DNA of 64,000 nt from Pimelobacter simplex (GTDB lineage Bacteria; Actinomycetota; Actinomycetes; Propionibacteriales; Nocardioidaceae), in NCBI RefSeq assembly GCF_024662235.1, contig NZ_CP096276.1:2790001-2854000 (forward strand), read 5' to 3'. Shown piece by piece: positions 34,117 through 42,778 of this stretch. The translations under genes and the position numbers were made by a program. The notes under the pieces were generated by a model, which worked only from the letters and a program-made list of their open reading frames with translations, searched no databases and had not been told where the DNA came from. Within the stretch, counting starts at the first letter, position 1, and each line of letters opens with the position of its first letter.

Positions 34117-35110
34117 CCCCCTGCGGCACCACGGCGACGTCGAGGCGCGCGGCGCCACGCTCGACTTCGCCGTCAACGTGTACGACGGCCCGCGCCCCCC
34201 GTGGCTCGACGCGGCCCTGCTCGCCTCGTTGGCCGAGGTCGGGACGTACCCCTCGGCCGACCGCGCCCGGGCCGCCGTCGCCGCCCACCACCGCCGTCCC
34301 CTCGACGAGGCCCTCGTCACCGCGGGCGCCGCGGAGGCCTTCACGCTCGTCGCCCGGCTGCGCCCGTGGCGGCGTCCCGTCGTCGTGCACCCCCAGTTCA
34401 CCGAGCCCCACGCCGCACTGGAGCAGGCCGGCCGCACCGTGACCCCGGTCGTGCTGGCCCCGCCGTTCGTCCTGTCGGCGTCCGCCGTGCCCGACGACGC
34501 CGACCTCGTCGTCGTCGGCAACCCGACCAACCCCACCGGCGTCCTGCACCCCGCGGCCTCGCTGCTCGCCCTCGTCCGGCCGGGTCGCCTCGTCGTCGTC
34601 GACGAGGCGTTCATGGACTGCGTCCCCGGCGAACCCGCCTCCCTGGCCGCCGAGCGCGTGCCGGGCCTGCTCGTGATCCGCTCCCTGACCAAGCACTGGG
34701 GCATCCCCGGCGTCCGCGCCGGCTATGTCGTCGGCGACGCCGCCGTCGTCGCCGGCCTCGCCCGCGCCCAGACCCCGTGGTCCGTCGGCACGACCGCCGC
34801 AGCCGCCGTCGAGGCCTGCCTCACCCCCGCCGCCCTCGACGAGGCCCACCGCCGCGCCTGCGAGATCGAGGAGTGGCGCAAGCACCTCGAGCACGGCCTC
34901 TCCGAGCTCGGCATCCACCACCTGCCGTCGTCGGCGTCGTTCGTGCTCGCGCGCGTCGGAGCCGGCGTCCACGAGCGGCTCCGGTCGTCGGGGATCGCGC
35001 TGCGACGGGCCGACACGTTCCCGGGGCTGGACGGGACGTGGGTGCGGATCGCCGTACGGGGGGCGGAGCAGACGGACCGCCTGCTCGCCGCGCTGGGAGA
35101 CGCGGGCTAG
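34109..35110 (+). CDS. cobC: Threonine-phosphate decarboxylase-like aminotransferase
   Basis: A 333-residue PLP-dependent fold-type I enzyme, which in this pathway supplies the aminopropanol linker. It is similar to histidinol-phosphate aminotransferases; features are NVYDGPRPPWLDAAL, GNPTNPTGVLHP, VVVDEAFMDCVPGE and the PLP Lys in RSLTKHWGIPGVRAGY (K195). It starts with GTG at 34109 in the end of cobB. The stop overlaps the convergent GPP34 gene by 4 bases. It is the last gene of the large cob operon. Confidence 0.92.
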   Translation: MADPLRHHGDVEARGATLDFAVNVYDGPRPPWLDAALLASLAEVGTYPSADRARAAVAAHHRRPLDEALVTAGAAEAFTLVARLRPWRRPVVVHPQFTEPHAALEQAGRTVTPVVLAPPFVLSASAVPDDADLVVVGNPTNPTGVLHPAASLLALVRPGRLVVVDEAFMDCVPGEPASLAAERVPGLLVIRSLTKHWGIPGVRAGYVVGDAAVVAGLARAQTPWSVGTTAAAAVEACLTPAALDEAHRRACEIEEWRKHLEHGLSELGIHHLPSSASFVLARVGAGVHERLRSSGIALRRADTFPGLDGTWVRIAVRGAEQTDRLLAALGDAG

Positions 35111-35793
35111 GCGCTCCCGCCGCCACCGTCACCGGCGGCCGACGCCGCGACGATCGCCGCCGTGGCAGCTGCCGTCGCCGCCGCACTCGCCGCAGCCACC
35201 GCCGCCGCAGCCGCCGTCCCGGCCCAGTCCCCCTTGGCGATCGTCTTGGCCCGCCGGGTCGCCGCCTTGCGCTGCTCGCCCGGCACCAGGTGCTTCACCA
35301 GGTCCCCCGCCGACGCCAGGCCCACCAGCGGCCCGGTGCGCTCGTCGGGCTCAACCTCGCCGACGAGCACCCGTCGTACCTCGGCGACGAGGGCGTCGCG
35401 GCGGGCGGGATCGGGGATGTCGTACCGGGTGACGGTGAGGAAGCCCAGCCGCTTGTGCCGGGTGGCCGCCAGCTCACCCTCCGCCACCAGCGCAGCCAGC
35501 GCCCCCGCGTGGGCGCCCTTGCCCAGGCGCGGCACCAACCGCGACGCCGCCTGCCGCTGCCCGACCTTGAGCCTGCTCAGCGCCCGGTCGTGCACCGGGG
35601 AGCCCAGGGGCGTCGTACTGGTGGTGTGGACGCGAGCCTTCTTGGCCGGCCCGTCCACCTCGCACCGCTCCGCCACCACCAGGTCCACGAGCACCGCCCC
35701 ACCCACCACCGCATCCGCCGCCCCCGACCCGAGCAGGCTGCGGCGCTTGATCGGATCGACCGCGATCAGGACGAGCTCTTCGGCAATCGCCAT
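35107..35793 (-). CDS. GPP34 (GOLPH3-like) family protein
   Basis: A 228-residue protein like eukaryotic GOLPH3/Vps74, found in many actinobacteria with unknown role; the eukaryotic proteins bind phosphoinositides. The N-terminus AEELVLIAVDPIKRRSLLG and VHDRALSRLK region are typical. The C-terminal 45 residues are almost only Ala with few others and may be a flexible or membrane-associated tail. It is a single gene, convergent with cobC. Confidence 0.88.
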   Translation of the reverse strand: MAIAEELVLIAVDPIKRRSLLGSGAADAVVGGAVLVDLVVAERCEVDGPAKKARVHTTSTTPLGSPVHDRALSRLKVGQRQAASRLVPRLGKGAHAGALAALVAEGELAATRHKRLGFLTVTRYDIPDPARRDALVAEVRRVLVGEVEPDERTGPLVGLASAGDLVKHLVPGEQRKAATRRAKTIAKGDWAGTAAAAAVAAASAAATAAATAAIVAASAAGDGGGGSA

Positions 35794-35909
35794 GCCCGGA
35801 CCCTAGGCGAGTTATCGACGGTCTGCGAACAGGTGTGTCGCGCGGCGGGGGCGCGCGGTTAGCGTCCTCGGGTGCCTGGTCCGGGCACGGTCTCTCGGGA
35901 GGACCTTTG

Positions 35910-36536
35910 ATGGCTTTGTTTTTGGGTTGGTCTGCGGCGCTGCGCGCGCGGCGCCGGCGTTGTGTGGTGGCGTTGGCGCTCGTCGTACTGGGGGCGGGGG
36001 TGGGGGGCTGCAACGCCGACCCGCCTGATCCTGGGCCTACTTGGTCGGCGTCCGTTTCGGCGGACGGGACTGCCAGCGGGTCGCCGACTGCGGCCCCTGG
36101 TCCAGTGGTGCCGGTGCTGCCGGCGGCGGCGCGGGAGGCCAGTGAGGCCGGGGCTCGGGCGTTCGTCGGGTACTACTGGGAGTTGGTGAACTACGCGCAG
36201 GCGACCGGCGACGTAAGGCGGTTGCAGCGAACGTCAGCCGCGACCTGCGACGTGTGCATGGGACTCGTTCGCGATATCCGCGAGCACTACCGTGCAGGCG
36301 GAGCGATCATCGGTGGCGAGAACACGGTGCGCATCACGGAGGTCGCAGAGCTCAAAGCAGACAGCGTGGCGGCACTCGGCTTCAGACTTGAGTTGGAGGT
36401 CACCCACGACGACCAGACGATTCTCGACGGAGGCGGATCGACCTCCAGCCCGTCCGCCGGCGTGAATCACTTCACGGCCTACGCATTGTGGGTCAACGAA
36501 GAACGCTGGCGTCTTGACGCACTGGATCTGCGATGA
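35910..36536 (+). CDS. DUF6318 family lipoprotein
   Basis: A 208-residue predicted lipoprotein: a basic N-terminus, hydrophobic core and lipobox VGGC (Cys about residue 34), then a Pro/Ser/Thr-rich linker. The body (AFVGYYWELVNYAQATGD; TCDVCMGL) is the DUF6318 pattern seen in Nocardioides. The ATG at 35910 has GGGAGGAC 5 bases upstream; a longer in-frame start at 35835 would destroy the signal peptide. It overlaps the next gene by ATGA. The function is unknown. Confidence 0.85.
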   Translation: MALFLGWSAALRARRRRCVVALALVVLGAGVGGCNADPPDPGPTWSASVSADGTASGSPTAAPGPVVPVLPAAAREASEAGARAFVGYYWELVNYAQATGDVRRLQRTSAATCDVCMGLVRDIREHYRAGGAIIGGENTVRITEVAELKADSVAALGFRLELEVTHDDQTILDGGGSTSSPSAGVNHFTAYALWVNEERWRLDALDLR

Positions 36537-37276
36537 GCGCCGTGACTGCGCTAGTCGCGCTGGTCTTTGCCCTCGGCGCAGTCGACCCGACTCCGCCCGT
36601 CTCCGGATCAGCCGGACCTGACAGTTTCGTTGTCGGATCAGCTCAGAAGACAGAGAGCAACCCGGCAAACCCTGCTAGCACCTCGGGCCAAGGTGCACCT
36701 TCACCCTCATCGCCCGCGATCATCCTCGGAATAGGCGCATGCGCCGGAGCAGATCAGCTCACGGACGAGATCCGCGGCGTCTCTGAGGCGACCTTCTGCC
36801 CCGGCACCACCCCCACCCCCAACCAACCCACCCTCACCCTCACCGACATCCGCCACGCCTTCGCCGAGCTCCCCCTCCCCCGCCCCACCCTCGTCATCCA
36901 ACCCCCCGACGGCCTCACCCTCGTCAACCTCGACACCAACTTCTTCACACCCAACACCCGCCCCCTCACCCGCACCGTCACCCTCCTCGGCCGCCAGGTC
37001 ACGATCCGCGCAACCCCCGCCACCTTCACCTGGCGCTACGGCGACAAGACGACAAGGACCACGACCGACCCCGGCGCCCCCTACCCCCGGCTCCGGATCA
37101 CCCACCGCTACGAGCGCAAGGGCCGCTACCACCCGAGCCTCGCAACGACCTTCACCGGCGCCTTCCGCCTCGACGGCGCGGGGCCGTGGCGGACGATTCC
37201 GGGCACCGTCACGCTCACCAGTACGCCGCAGGCGGTGCGGGCGATCGAGGCGGCGCCGACGTTGGTGGGCTACTGA
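36533..37276 (+). CDS. Secreted protein with PKD-like fold region
   Basis: A 247-residue protein with an N-terminal signal-like segment (SAVTALVALVFALGAV), a Ser/Pro/Asn-rich stretch, and a C-terminal beta region (FTWRYGDKTTRTTTDPGAPY, then ITHRYERKGRYHPSL) resembling a PKD domain. It is the usual partner of DUF6318 lipoproteins in this group. The coding strand is strikingly C-rich between 36800 and 37000. It is coupled to the lipoprotein gene. The role is unknown. Confidence 0.75.
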   Translation: MSAVTALVALVFALGAVDPTPPVSGSAGPDSFVVGSAQKTESNPANPASTSGQGAPSPSSPAIILGIGACAGADQLTDEIRGVSEATFCPGTTPTPNQPTLTLTDIRHAFAELPLPRPTLVIQPPDGLTLVNLDTNFFTPNTRPLTRTVTLLGRQVTIRATPATFTWRYGDKTTRTTTDPGAPYPRLRITHRYERKGRYHPSLATTFTGAFRLDGAGPWRTIPGTVTLTSTPQAVRAIEAAPTLVGY

Positions 37277-37335
37277 GGGCGTCCACCCACCAATCCGCCC
37301 CTGCCGGGCGGGGCGGAATTGCCCTAGAGTCCGTA

Positions 37336-37442
37336 CTTGCAGGCTCGAGGAAGCCGGTGAGATTCCGGCACAGTCGCGCTACTGTGACACCGCCTCCGAC
37401 GTGAGGACGAGAGCGGTGGAGTCAGACCCGAAGGCCTGCCAC
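37336..37442 (+). promoter_or_regulatory. Cobalamin riboswitch before cbtB
   Basis: P1 pairs GCAGGC (37339-37344) with GCCTGC (37434-37439). Inside are GAAGCCGGTGAGATTCCGGC, the core ACAGTCGCGCTACTGTGA and the B12 box with GAGTCAGACCCGAAG. A -10 box TAGAGT is at 37325-37330. It is about 45 bases upstream of the cbtB start, which has AGGAGG. It would control cobalt uptake and, through overlapping genes, cobD and a two-component system. Confidence 0.95.
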
Positions 37443-37486
37443 CTCATCACTACGTCACAGGGACGCAGAATCCCTCAGGAGGATCC

Positions 37487-37705
37487 ATGTCGCAGTCGTC
37501 TGCTGCTCCGGTCGCGCCGGCCATCCAGCTCCCCACCGTGCCGCTGCTCCAGCTGGGTACGTGGGTCGTCTTCTTCGGTCTGCTGGCGATGCTGGCGATC
37601 TTCTTCGTGAGCGCTGACCAGGGTGCCATCTCGATCCCGGCGGGCAACGCCGTGCACGAGTGGGTCCACGACGCCCGGCACCTGCTGGGCTACCCCTGCC
37701 ACTGA
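37487..37705 (+). CDS. cbtB: CbtB, small cobalt transporter subunit
   Basis: A 72-residue protein with a single membrane helix (about residues 22-44) and a C-terminal metal-binding tail with several His and a Cys (HEWVHDARHLLGYPCH). Together with CbtA it forms a predicted cobalt uptake system found after B12 riboswitches. AGGAGG precedes the ATG by 4-5 bases. The gene is 12 bases before cbtA. Confidence 0.95.
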   Translation: MSQSSAAPVAPAIQLPTVPLLQLGTWVVFFGLLAMLAIFFVSADQGAISIPAGNAVHEWVHDARHLLGYPCH

Positions 37706-37717
37706 GCGGCGGGGATC

Positions 37718-38533
37718 ATGACGAGCACCGTTCCTGGGGAGAAGTCTGCCCTGACGCCGGCGGCGTTCCTGCTGCGCGGCCTCATCGCCGGTCTGGTGGC
37801 CGGCCTGTTCACGTTCGCGGTGGCGTTCGCCCTCGGTGAGCCGCACGTGGACGACGCGATCGCGCTCGAGGAGGCCCAGGCCGCGGCGGAGCCCGCGCCG
37901 GCCCCGGCTGCCGAGGAGGCCGAGCACGAGGAGTCCGGGATGGTCGAGATCTCCCGGGAGAACCAGAAGAGCTGGGGGCTGCTGACCGGCACCCTCGCCA
38001 TCGGTACGGCGCTGGGCGGGCTCACCGCGCTGGCCGCGGCCGCGGTCGTGGGTCGTCTCGGCGGCCTCCGTGCGCGGGGGTCGACGGCGCTGGTGGCGCT
38101 GATCGGGTTCGTCTCGATCGCGCTGGTCCCGTTCCTCAAGTACCCGGCGACGCCGCCGGCGGTCGGCGACCCCGACACGATCAACAGCCGGACCACGGAG
38201 TACTTCGGGATGCTCCTGGTCTCGGTCCTCGCCGCGATCGCGGCGGTCGTCATCGCGCGCCGGCTCAGCCAGCGCCTCGACGCCTTCACCGCGATCGTGC
38301 TGGCGGGCGCGGGCTACCTGGTGGTGGTCGGCGTGACCGCGGCGCTGCTGCCGACGGTCGACGAGCTGGGCACCTTCCCGGCCGACACCCTCTGGTACTT
38401 CCGCCGCTCCTCGCTGCTCACCCTCGCCACCTTGTGGGGCGTGATCGGGGTCGTGCTGACCGGTCTGGTCGGCAAGCTCTACGACCGCGCCACCGCGGAC
38501 GCCGAGCGCCGCGCCCTCGCCGCCAGCCTGTGA
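37718..38533 (+). CDS. cbtA: CbtA, cobalt transporter membrane subunit
   Basis: A 271-residue membrane protein of the CbtA family with about five to six helices. The N-terminal helix (LLRGLIAGLVAGLFTFAVAF) is followed by an acidic/Ala loop, and the family phrase FLKYPATPPAVGDPDTI is present. Predicted to carry Co2+ across the cytoplasmic membrane. It overlaps cobD by GTGA and lies in the riboswitch-controlled transcript. Confidence 0.94.
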   Translation: MTSTVPGEKSALTPAAFLLRGLIAGLVAGLFTFAVAFALGEPHVDDAIALEEAQAAAEPAPAPAAEEAEHEESGMVEISRENQKSWGLLTGTLAIGTALGGLTALAAAAVVGRLGGLRARGSTALVALIGFVSIALVPFLKYPATPPAVGDPDTINSRTTEYFGMLLVSVLAAIAAVVIARRLSQRLDAFTAIVLAGAGYLVVVGVTAALLPTVDELGTFPADTLWYFRRSSLLTLATLWGVIGVVLTGLVGKLYDRATADAERRALAASL

Positions 38534-39468
38534 GCCGGCGGCGCGGACGACGCCGCGGTACCGCGACCGGACTGCTCCTCGGCCTCGCCGCGGACCGCCT
38601 CCTCGGCGATCCGCGGCGGGGCCATCCCGTCGCCGGCTTCGGCCGGGCGGCGGCAGCGCTGGAGCAGCGGACCTGGCGTGACGACCGGGTCGCGGGCGTC
38701 GTCCACGTCGGGGTTCTCGTCGGCGGCACCGTGGCGCTGGCCCTCGCCCCCGAGCAGGTACGACGCCCCGTCCCCCGCGCCCTCCTGACGGCCGCCGCCA
38801 CCTGGGCCGTCGTCGGCGGTACGTCGCTCGACCGCGAGGCGGCCGAGGTCGGTCGGCTGCTGGCCGCCGGCGACCTGCCCGCGGCCCGGGTCCAGCTCAC
38901 CCACCTCGTCGGCCGCGACACCTCGCAGCTCGACGAGGCGGGGATCGTCCGGGCGACCCTGGAGTCGCTGGCCGAGAACACCTCCGACGCCGTCGTCGCC
39001 CCGCTGGTGTGGGGCGCGATCGCCGGGATCCCCGGCCTGCTGGGCTACCGCGCCGCCAACACCCTCGACGCGATGGTCGGCCACCGCAGCCCGCGCTACG
39101 AGCGCTTCGGGTGGGCGGCGGCACGCTTCGACGACCTGCTCAACCTGCCGGGCGCCCGGCTCACGGCGGCCCTCGCCGTCGTCCTCGGCGACGACCCCGC
39201 GAGCGCCTGGCGCACCTGGCGCCGGGACGCCTCCGGTCACCCGAGCCCCAACGCCGGGCCGGTCGAGGCGGCGTTCGCCGGGGCCCTCGGCATCCACCTC
39301 GGCGGGACCAACGACTACGCCGGCCGGGTCGAGCACCGGGCCGTGATGGGCGACGGTCCGGCCCCGACCCGGGCCGACCTGGAGCGGGCCCGCGTACTCG
39401 CCCGGCGGATCGGTCTTGCGGCGGGTCTCACCGCCTGGTTGACGCGATCGTCCATCATGGGCGCGTGA
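38530..39468 (+). CDS. cobD: Adenosylcobinamide-phosphate synthase (CobD/CbiB)
   Basis: A 312-residue membrane protein that attaches the aminopropanol linker to adenosylcobyric acid. Motifs: LAADRLLGDPRRGHPVAGFG at the N-terminus, then LESLAENTSDAVVAPLVWG, RAANTLDAMVGHRSPRYERFGWA and SPNAGPVEAAFAGAL. The start is the GTG 38530 overlapping cbtA. Its own stop overlaps the GTG of a response regulator gene, which is unusual for a cobalamin gene. Confidence 0.94.
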   Translation: MSRRRGRRRGTATGLLLGLAADRLLGDPRRGHPVAGFGRAAAALEQRTWRDDRVAGVVHVGVLVGGTVALALAPEQVRRPVPRALLTAAATWAVVGGTSLDREAAEVGRLLAAGDLPAARVQLTHLVGRDTSQLDEAGIVRATLESLAENTSDAVVAPLVWGAIAGIPGLLGYRAANTLDAMVGHRSPRYERFGWAAARFDDLLNLPGARLTAALAVVLGDDPASAWRTWRRDASGHPSPNAGPVEAAFAGALGIHLGGTNDYAGRVEHRAVMGDGPAPTRADLERARVLARRIGLAAGLTAWLTRSSIMGA

Positions 39469-40166
39469 GGCTGACCGTCGGCGTCTGCGAGGACGACCCC
39501 GCGCTGCGGCGCGTCGTGCGCCACGCGCTCGAGCTCGACGGGCACGAGGTGGTCCTGGCCCACAACGGTGCCGAGGCGATGAGCCGGTTCGGCGCGACCG
39601 CCGGGCTCGACGTGGTCGTGATGGACATCGGGCTCCCCGACGCCGACGGCCGCGACGTCTGCCAGGCGCTCCAGGCCGCCGGGCAGGAGGCGCCCGTGCT
39701 GTTCCTGACCGCGCTCGACGCCGTCCACCAGCGGCTCTCGGGCTTCAGCGCCGGGGGCGACGACTACGTGACCAAGCCGTTCGAGGTCAAGGAGCTGCTC
39801 GCCCGGGTCGCCGTCCTCGGCCGTCGCGGCCGGCACCACCGCCAGGTCGCGCCGCGCCCGGACGGTACCGGGATCGAGCTCGACGCCGCCGCCCACACGC
39901 TGCGGGTGGCCGGGCGCGAGGTGCTGCTGTCCCCCACCGAGTTCCGGATGCTCGCCGCGATCGCGGCCCGCCCCGGCGAGGTCGTACGACGGCGCGCGGT
40001 CGTCGGCGCCGCCTGGCCCGACGGCGCCGCGGTCAGCGAGAACACCGTCGACTCGCTGATGCGCCGGGTGCGCGCCAAGCTCGCGGAGGTCGGCTCGCCG
40101 GCGACGATCGAGACGGTGCGCGGTGTGGGCTACCGAATCCAGCACCCGGGCAGCGCACCCGCATGA
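39465..40166 (+). CDS. OmpR-family response regulator
   Basis: A 233-residue two-component regulator. The receiver domain has the acidic pair at residues 9-11, the phosphorylated Asp54 (VVVMDIGLPDADG) and the TKPFE Lys. The winged-helix DNA-binding domain follows (about 135-228; SPTEFRMLAAIAARPGEVV, IETVRGVGYRI). It starts with GTG inside the cobD stop and ends over the histidine kinase ATG. It is thus in the transcript of the cobalamin riboswitch at 37336, unless an internal promoter exists. Confidence 0.94.
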   Translation: MRLTVGVCEDDPALRRVVRHALELDGHEVVLAHNGAEAMSRFGATAGLDVVVMDIGLPDADGRDVCQALQAAGQEAPVLFLTALDAVHQRLSGFSAGGDDYVTKPFEVKELLARVAVLGRRGRHHRQVAPRPDGTGIELDAAAHTLRVAGREVLLSPTEFRMLAAIAARPGEVVRRRAVVGAAWPDGAAVSENTVDSLMRRVRAKLAEVGSPATIETVRGVGYRIQHPGSAPA

Positions 40167-41536
40167 GCCGGTGGCGGGGCGCCGGGGACTCCTTCCGCAC
40201 CCAGCTCGTCGCACTCACCGCCTCGATCACCACGCTCGCCGTGATCGCGCTGACGGTCCTCGTCCAGCTCGTCCTCGCCCAGTCCACCAACCGCGGGATC
40301 GACCGGGTGCTCGCCGACCGCAGCGCCGCCGTCGTCTCGGCGCTGACCGTCGACGACCAGGGGCGTCCGGACGCGCCGGCCGACCAGCTCGCCGCCGGCG
40401 TCGCCGTGTACGACGGCACCGGGACGCTCACCGCCGGCAGCGTCCCCGACGCCGACCGCGACACGTACGCCGACCTGGCGACCGCCGGACGCCCCCGCAA
40501 CCTGACCCCGGCCGGGACCGACGACATCCGGCTGCGCGCCGAGCCCTTCACCGTCGCGGGCCCCGGCGGGACCCGGGTCACCGGCGTCGTCGTGCTCACC
40601 GAGCGGCTGGCGCCGTACGAGCGCAGCGAGCGCCTGGCGCTGCTCGTCTGCATCGGTGCGGGCATCCTCATGGTGCTGCTGGCGTCGGGGCTCACCTGGT
40701 GGGTCGCCCGCCGGGCGCTCGCGCCCGTCGCGGAGATGACCCGCACCGCCGACGACTGGAGCGAGCACGACCTCGGCCAGCGCTTCGACCTCGGCTCGGG
40801 CAACGGCGAGATCGCGGGCCTGGGCCGGACCCTGGACCGCCTCCTCGACCGGGTCTCCGCCGCGATCCGCTCCGAGCAACGACTCACTGCCGAGGTCGCC
40901 CACGAGCTGCGCACGCCGCTCACCGCCGTCCAGGCCAATGCCGACCTCGCGCTGCTCGAGGACGACCTCCCGCCCCGCCTGGAGGAGAGCCTCCAGGAGA
41001 TCGCCCAGGCCGCCCGGCGGATGGGCGCCGCGATCCAGGACCTGCTCGACCTGGCCCGCGCCGCGGGTGGCACCGGCGCGGCGGAGCGCTGCGCCCTCGG
41101 CGAGGCCGTCGAGGAGGCGCTCGCCGCCGCCGGCGCCGAGACCGATCGCGATGTCGGGCTCGTGGTCGACGTCGATCCCACGATCCAGGTGCTCGTCCCG
41201 GCCCCGCTCGTGGTCCGCGCGCTCGCGCCGGTCCTCGACAACGCCCGGCGCCACGCGGCCGGCCGGATCGAGGTCTCGGCCCGGGTCGTGCGCCCCGGCC
41301 TGGTCGCGGTGAGCGTCGACGACGACGGCCCGGGCGTACGGCCGGACGAGCGCGAGACGATCTTCGAGCCCGGCCGCACCGGCAGCAGCAGCGGCGGCGA
41401 CAGCGGCCCGAGCGGCACCGGTCTCGGCCTGTCCCTCGCCCGCCGGATCGCACGGAGCCTCGGTGGCGACGTCGCGGTCGCCGACGGTCCGCTGCATACC
41501 CGGTTCGTGCTCACCCTTCCGGCCGCACCCCGGTGA
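40163..41536 (+). CDS. Sensor histidine kinase
   Basis: A 457-residue membrane kinase. Helix 1 is about residues 14-38; an extracytoplasmic sensor region of about 115 residues follows; helix 2 is about 155-178; then HAMP, HisKA with phospho-His247 (EVAHELRTPLTAVQ) and a HATPase_c domain (NARRHA, DDDGPGVRPDE, GTGLGLSLARRIA). It partners the response regulator it overlaps. The sensed signal is unknown. Confidence 0.94.
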   Translation: MSRWRGAGDSFRTQLVALTASITTLAVIALTVLVQLVLAQSTNRGIDRVLADRSAAVVSALTVDDQGRPDAPADQLAAGVAVYDGTGTLTAGSVPDADRDTYADLATAGRPRNLTPAGTDDIRLRAEPFTVAGPGGTRVTGVVVLTERLAPYERSERLALLVCIGAGILMVLLASGLTWWVARRALAPVAEMTRTADDWSEHDLGQRFDLGSGNGEIAGLGRTLDRLLDRVSAAIRSEQRLTAEVAHELRTPLTAVQANADLALLEDDLPPRLEESLQEIAQAARRMGAAIQDLLDLARAAGGTGAAERCALGEAVEEALAAAGAETDRDVGLVVDVDPTIQVLVPAPLVVRALAPVLDNARRHAAGRIEVSARVVRPGLVAVSVDDDGPGVRPDERETIFEPGRTGSSSGGDSGPSGTGLGLSLARRIARSLGGDVAVADGPLHTRFVLTLPAAPR

Positions 41537-41598
41537 TCGCGGTGACCTCGGTGACCTCGGTGACCTCGGTGATCGCCGTGGTCAGGTCGCTGTCAGGT
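41533..41598 (+). repeat. Tandem 9-base repeats and paired TCAGGT boxes after the kinase gene
   Basis: Five 9-mers run in a row: GTGATCGCG, GTGACCTCG three times, then GTGATCGCC (41533-41577). Directly after, TCAGGT occurs at 41582-41587 and 41593-41598, 11 bases apart, the spacing typical of OmpR-type regulator sites. The block begins in the last codon of the kinase and ends 22 bases before the membrane protein gene at 41621, so it may be that gene's control region. Confidence 0.65.
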
Positions 41599-41620
41599 TC
41601 GCCCACCGATGCTCGGCGGC

Positions 41621-42406
41621 ATGGCAACTCATCTCTCTGCGGCGACACCCCTGATGTCGCGTCGGCTGCTGAACAAGGTCCCCGAGGTCACCGTCTGGTT
41701 CTGGATCATCAAGATCCTGTGCACCACCGTCGGTGAGAGCTTCGCGGACTACATCAACGGGACGCTCGGCGTCGGCCTCGTCAACACCGCGCTCCTCTTC
41801 ACCGTCCTCCTGGGCGCCGTGCTCTACGCGCAGATGCGGCTCCCGGCGTACAAGGCACCGGTCTACTGGCTCGCGGTCGTGGTGGTCAGCATCACCGGGA
41901 CGCTCTACACCGACATCCTCACCGACCAGCTCGGCGTCCCGCTCTGGATCAGCTCCACGGCGTTCGCGGTGCTCCTCGCCGGCGTCTTCGCGCTCTGGTA
42001 CCGCAAGGAGCGGACCCTCTCGATCCACCACATCGACACCACCGCGCGCGAGACCTTCTACTGGCTGGCGGTCCTGGTCACCTTCGCCCTCGGTACGGCG
42101 GTCGGCGACTGGACGCTCGACCTGACCGGCTGGGGTCCCGGCCAGGCGGTGCTCCTGCCGCTCGGGCTGATCGCGGCGATCGCCGCCGCCTGGCGCTTCG
42201 GAGCGGGACCGGTGCTCACCTTCTGGCTGGCCTACATCCTGACCCGGCCGCTGGGGGCCAACATCGGTGACTGGCTCGCGACCCCGGCCCGCGAGCAGGG
42301 GCTGGGCCTGGGCACCGCGGGGACGAGCGTGCTGTTCCTCGGCGCGATCCTGGCCACGGTGACCTACCTGAGCGTCTCCCGGGTCGACGTGGTCAGGAAC
42401 AGATGA
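41621..42406 (+). CDS. COG4705/DUF347-type membrane protein
   Basis: A 261-residue protein with about eight hydrophobic segments and internal repeats: KVPEVTVWFWIIKILCTTVGE near the start and TLGALG-like segments such as TARETFYWLAVLVTFALGTA later. This is the pattern of COG4705 proteins (DUF347 repeats), whose function is not known. The start could be the ATG at 41621, the ATG at 41609 or the ATG at 41654; none has a strong ribosome binding site. It follows the two-component genes and is a plausible target. Confidence 0.8.
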   Translation: MATHLSAATPLMSRRLLNKVPEVTVWFWIIKILCTTVGESFADYINGTLGVGLVNTALLFTVLLGAVLYAQMRLPAYKAPVYWLAVVVVSITGTLYTDILTDQLGVPLWISSTAFAVLLAGVFALWYRKERTLSIHHIDTTARETFYWLAVLVTFALGTAVGDWTLDLTGWGPGQAVLLPLGLIAAIAAAWRFGAGPVLTFWLAYILTRPLGANIGDWLATPAREQGLGLGTAGTSVLFLGAILATVTYLSVSRVDVVRNR

Positions 42407-42778
42407 TCAGCCGATGATCTCGTCGGCGTTGCGTCCCACCCACCGCAGCAGCGGCACGAGCACCTCGGCGAGCTCCTCGCCCAGCGGGGTCAGGCTGTAG
42501 TCGACCCGGGGCGGCATGACCGGCTGCTGCTCGCGGTGGACCAGGCCGTCGGCTTCCAGGGTCTTCAGCGTCTGGGCCAGCATCTTCTCGCTGATCCCCT
42601 GGGCCCGGCGGCGCAGGTCGCTCCAGCGCTGGGTGCCGTCGGTGAGGGACACGAGGACGAGGACGCCCCACTTGCTCATCACGTGGTCGAGCAGGACCCG
42701 GCTGGAGCAGGCGGCCGGGAAGACCCCGCCGGGGAACTGCTCGAAGATCGGCTGCTCGGCCGTAGCACTCTCTCCCAC
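42407..42778 (-). CDS. HxlR family transcriptional regulator
   Basis: A 123-residue winged-helix regulator of the HxlR/QorR group. There is a Cys near residue 24 (FPAACSSRVLLDHVMSKWG), the position used for redox or aldehyde sensing in relatives. The DNA-binding part is RWSDLRRRAQGISEKMLAQT, followed by the wing PRVDYSLTPLGEEL. It starts with GTG at 42778. It is divergent from a QorB-like gene, the classic partner, so it probably represses that gene and itself. It ends next to the convergent membrane protein gene. Confidence 0.93.
   Translation of the reverse strand: MGESATAEQPIFEQFPGGVFPAACSSRVLLDHVMSKWGVLVLVSLTDGTQRWSDLRRRAQGISEKMLAQTLKTLEADGLVHREQQPVMPPRVDYSLTPLGEELAEVLVPLLRWVGRNADEIIG

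Noticed and set aside
36800..37000. C-rich stretch that might be a G-quadruplex or regulatory strand-skewed region
   Set aside because: It is explained by codon choice (CCC, ACC, CTC) in the PKD-like gene; no other sign of function.
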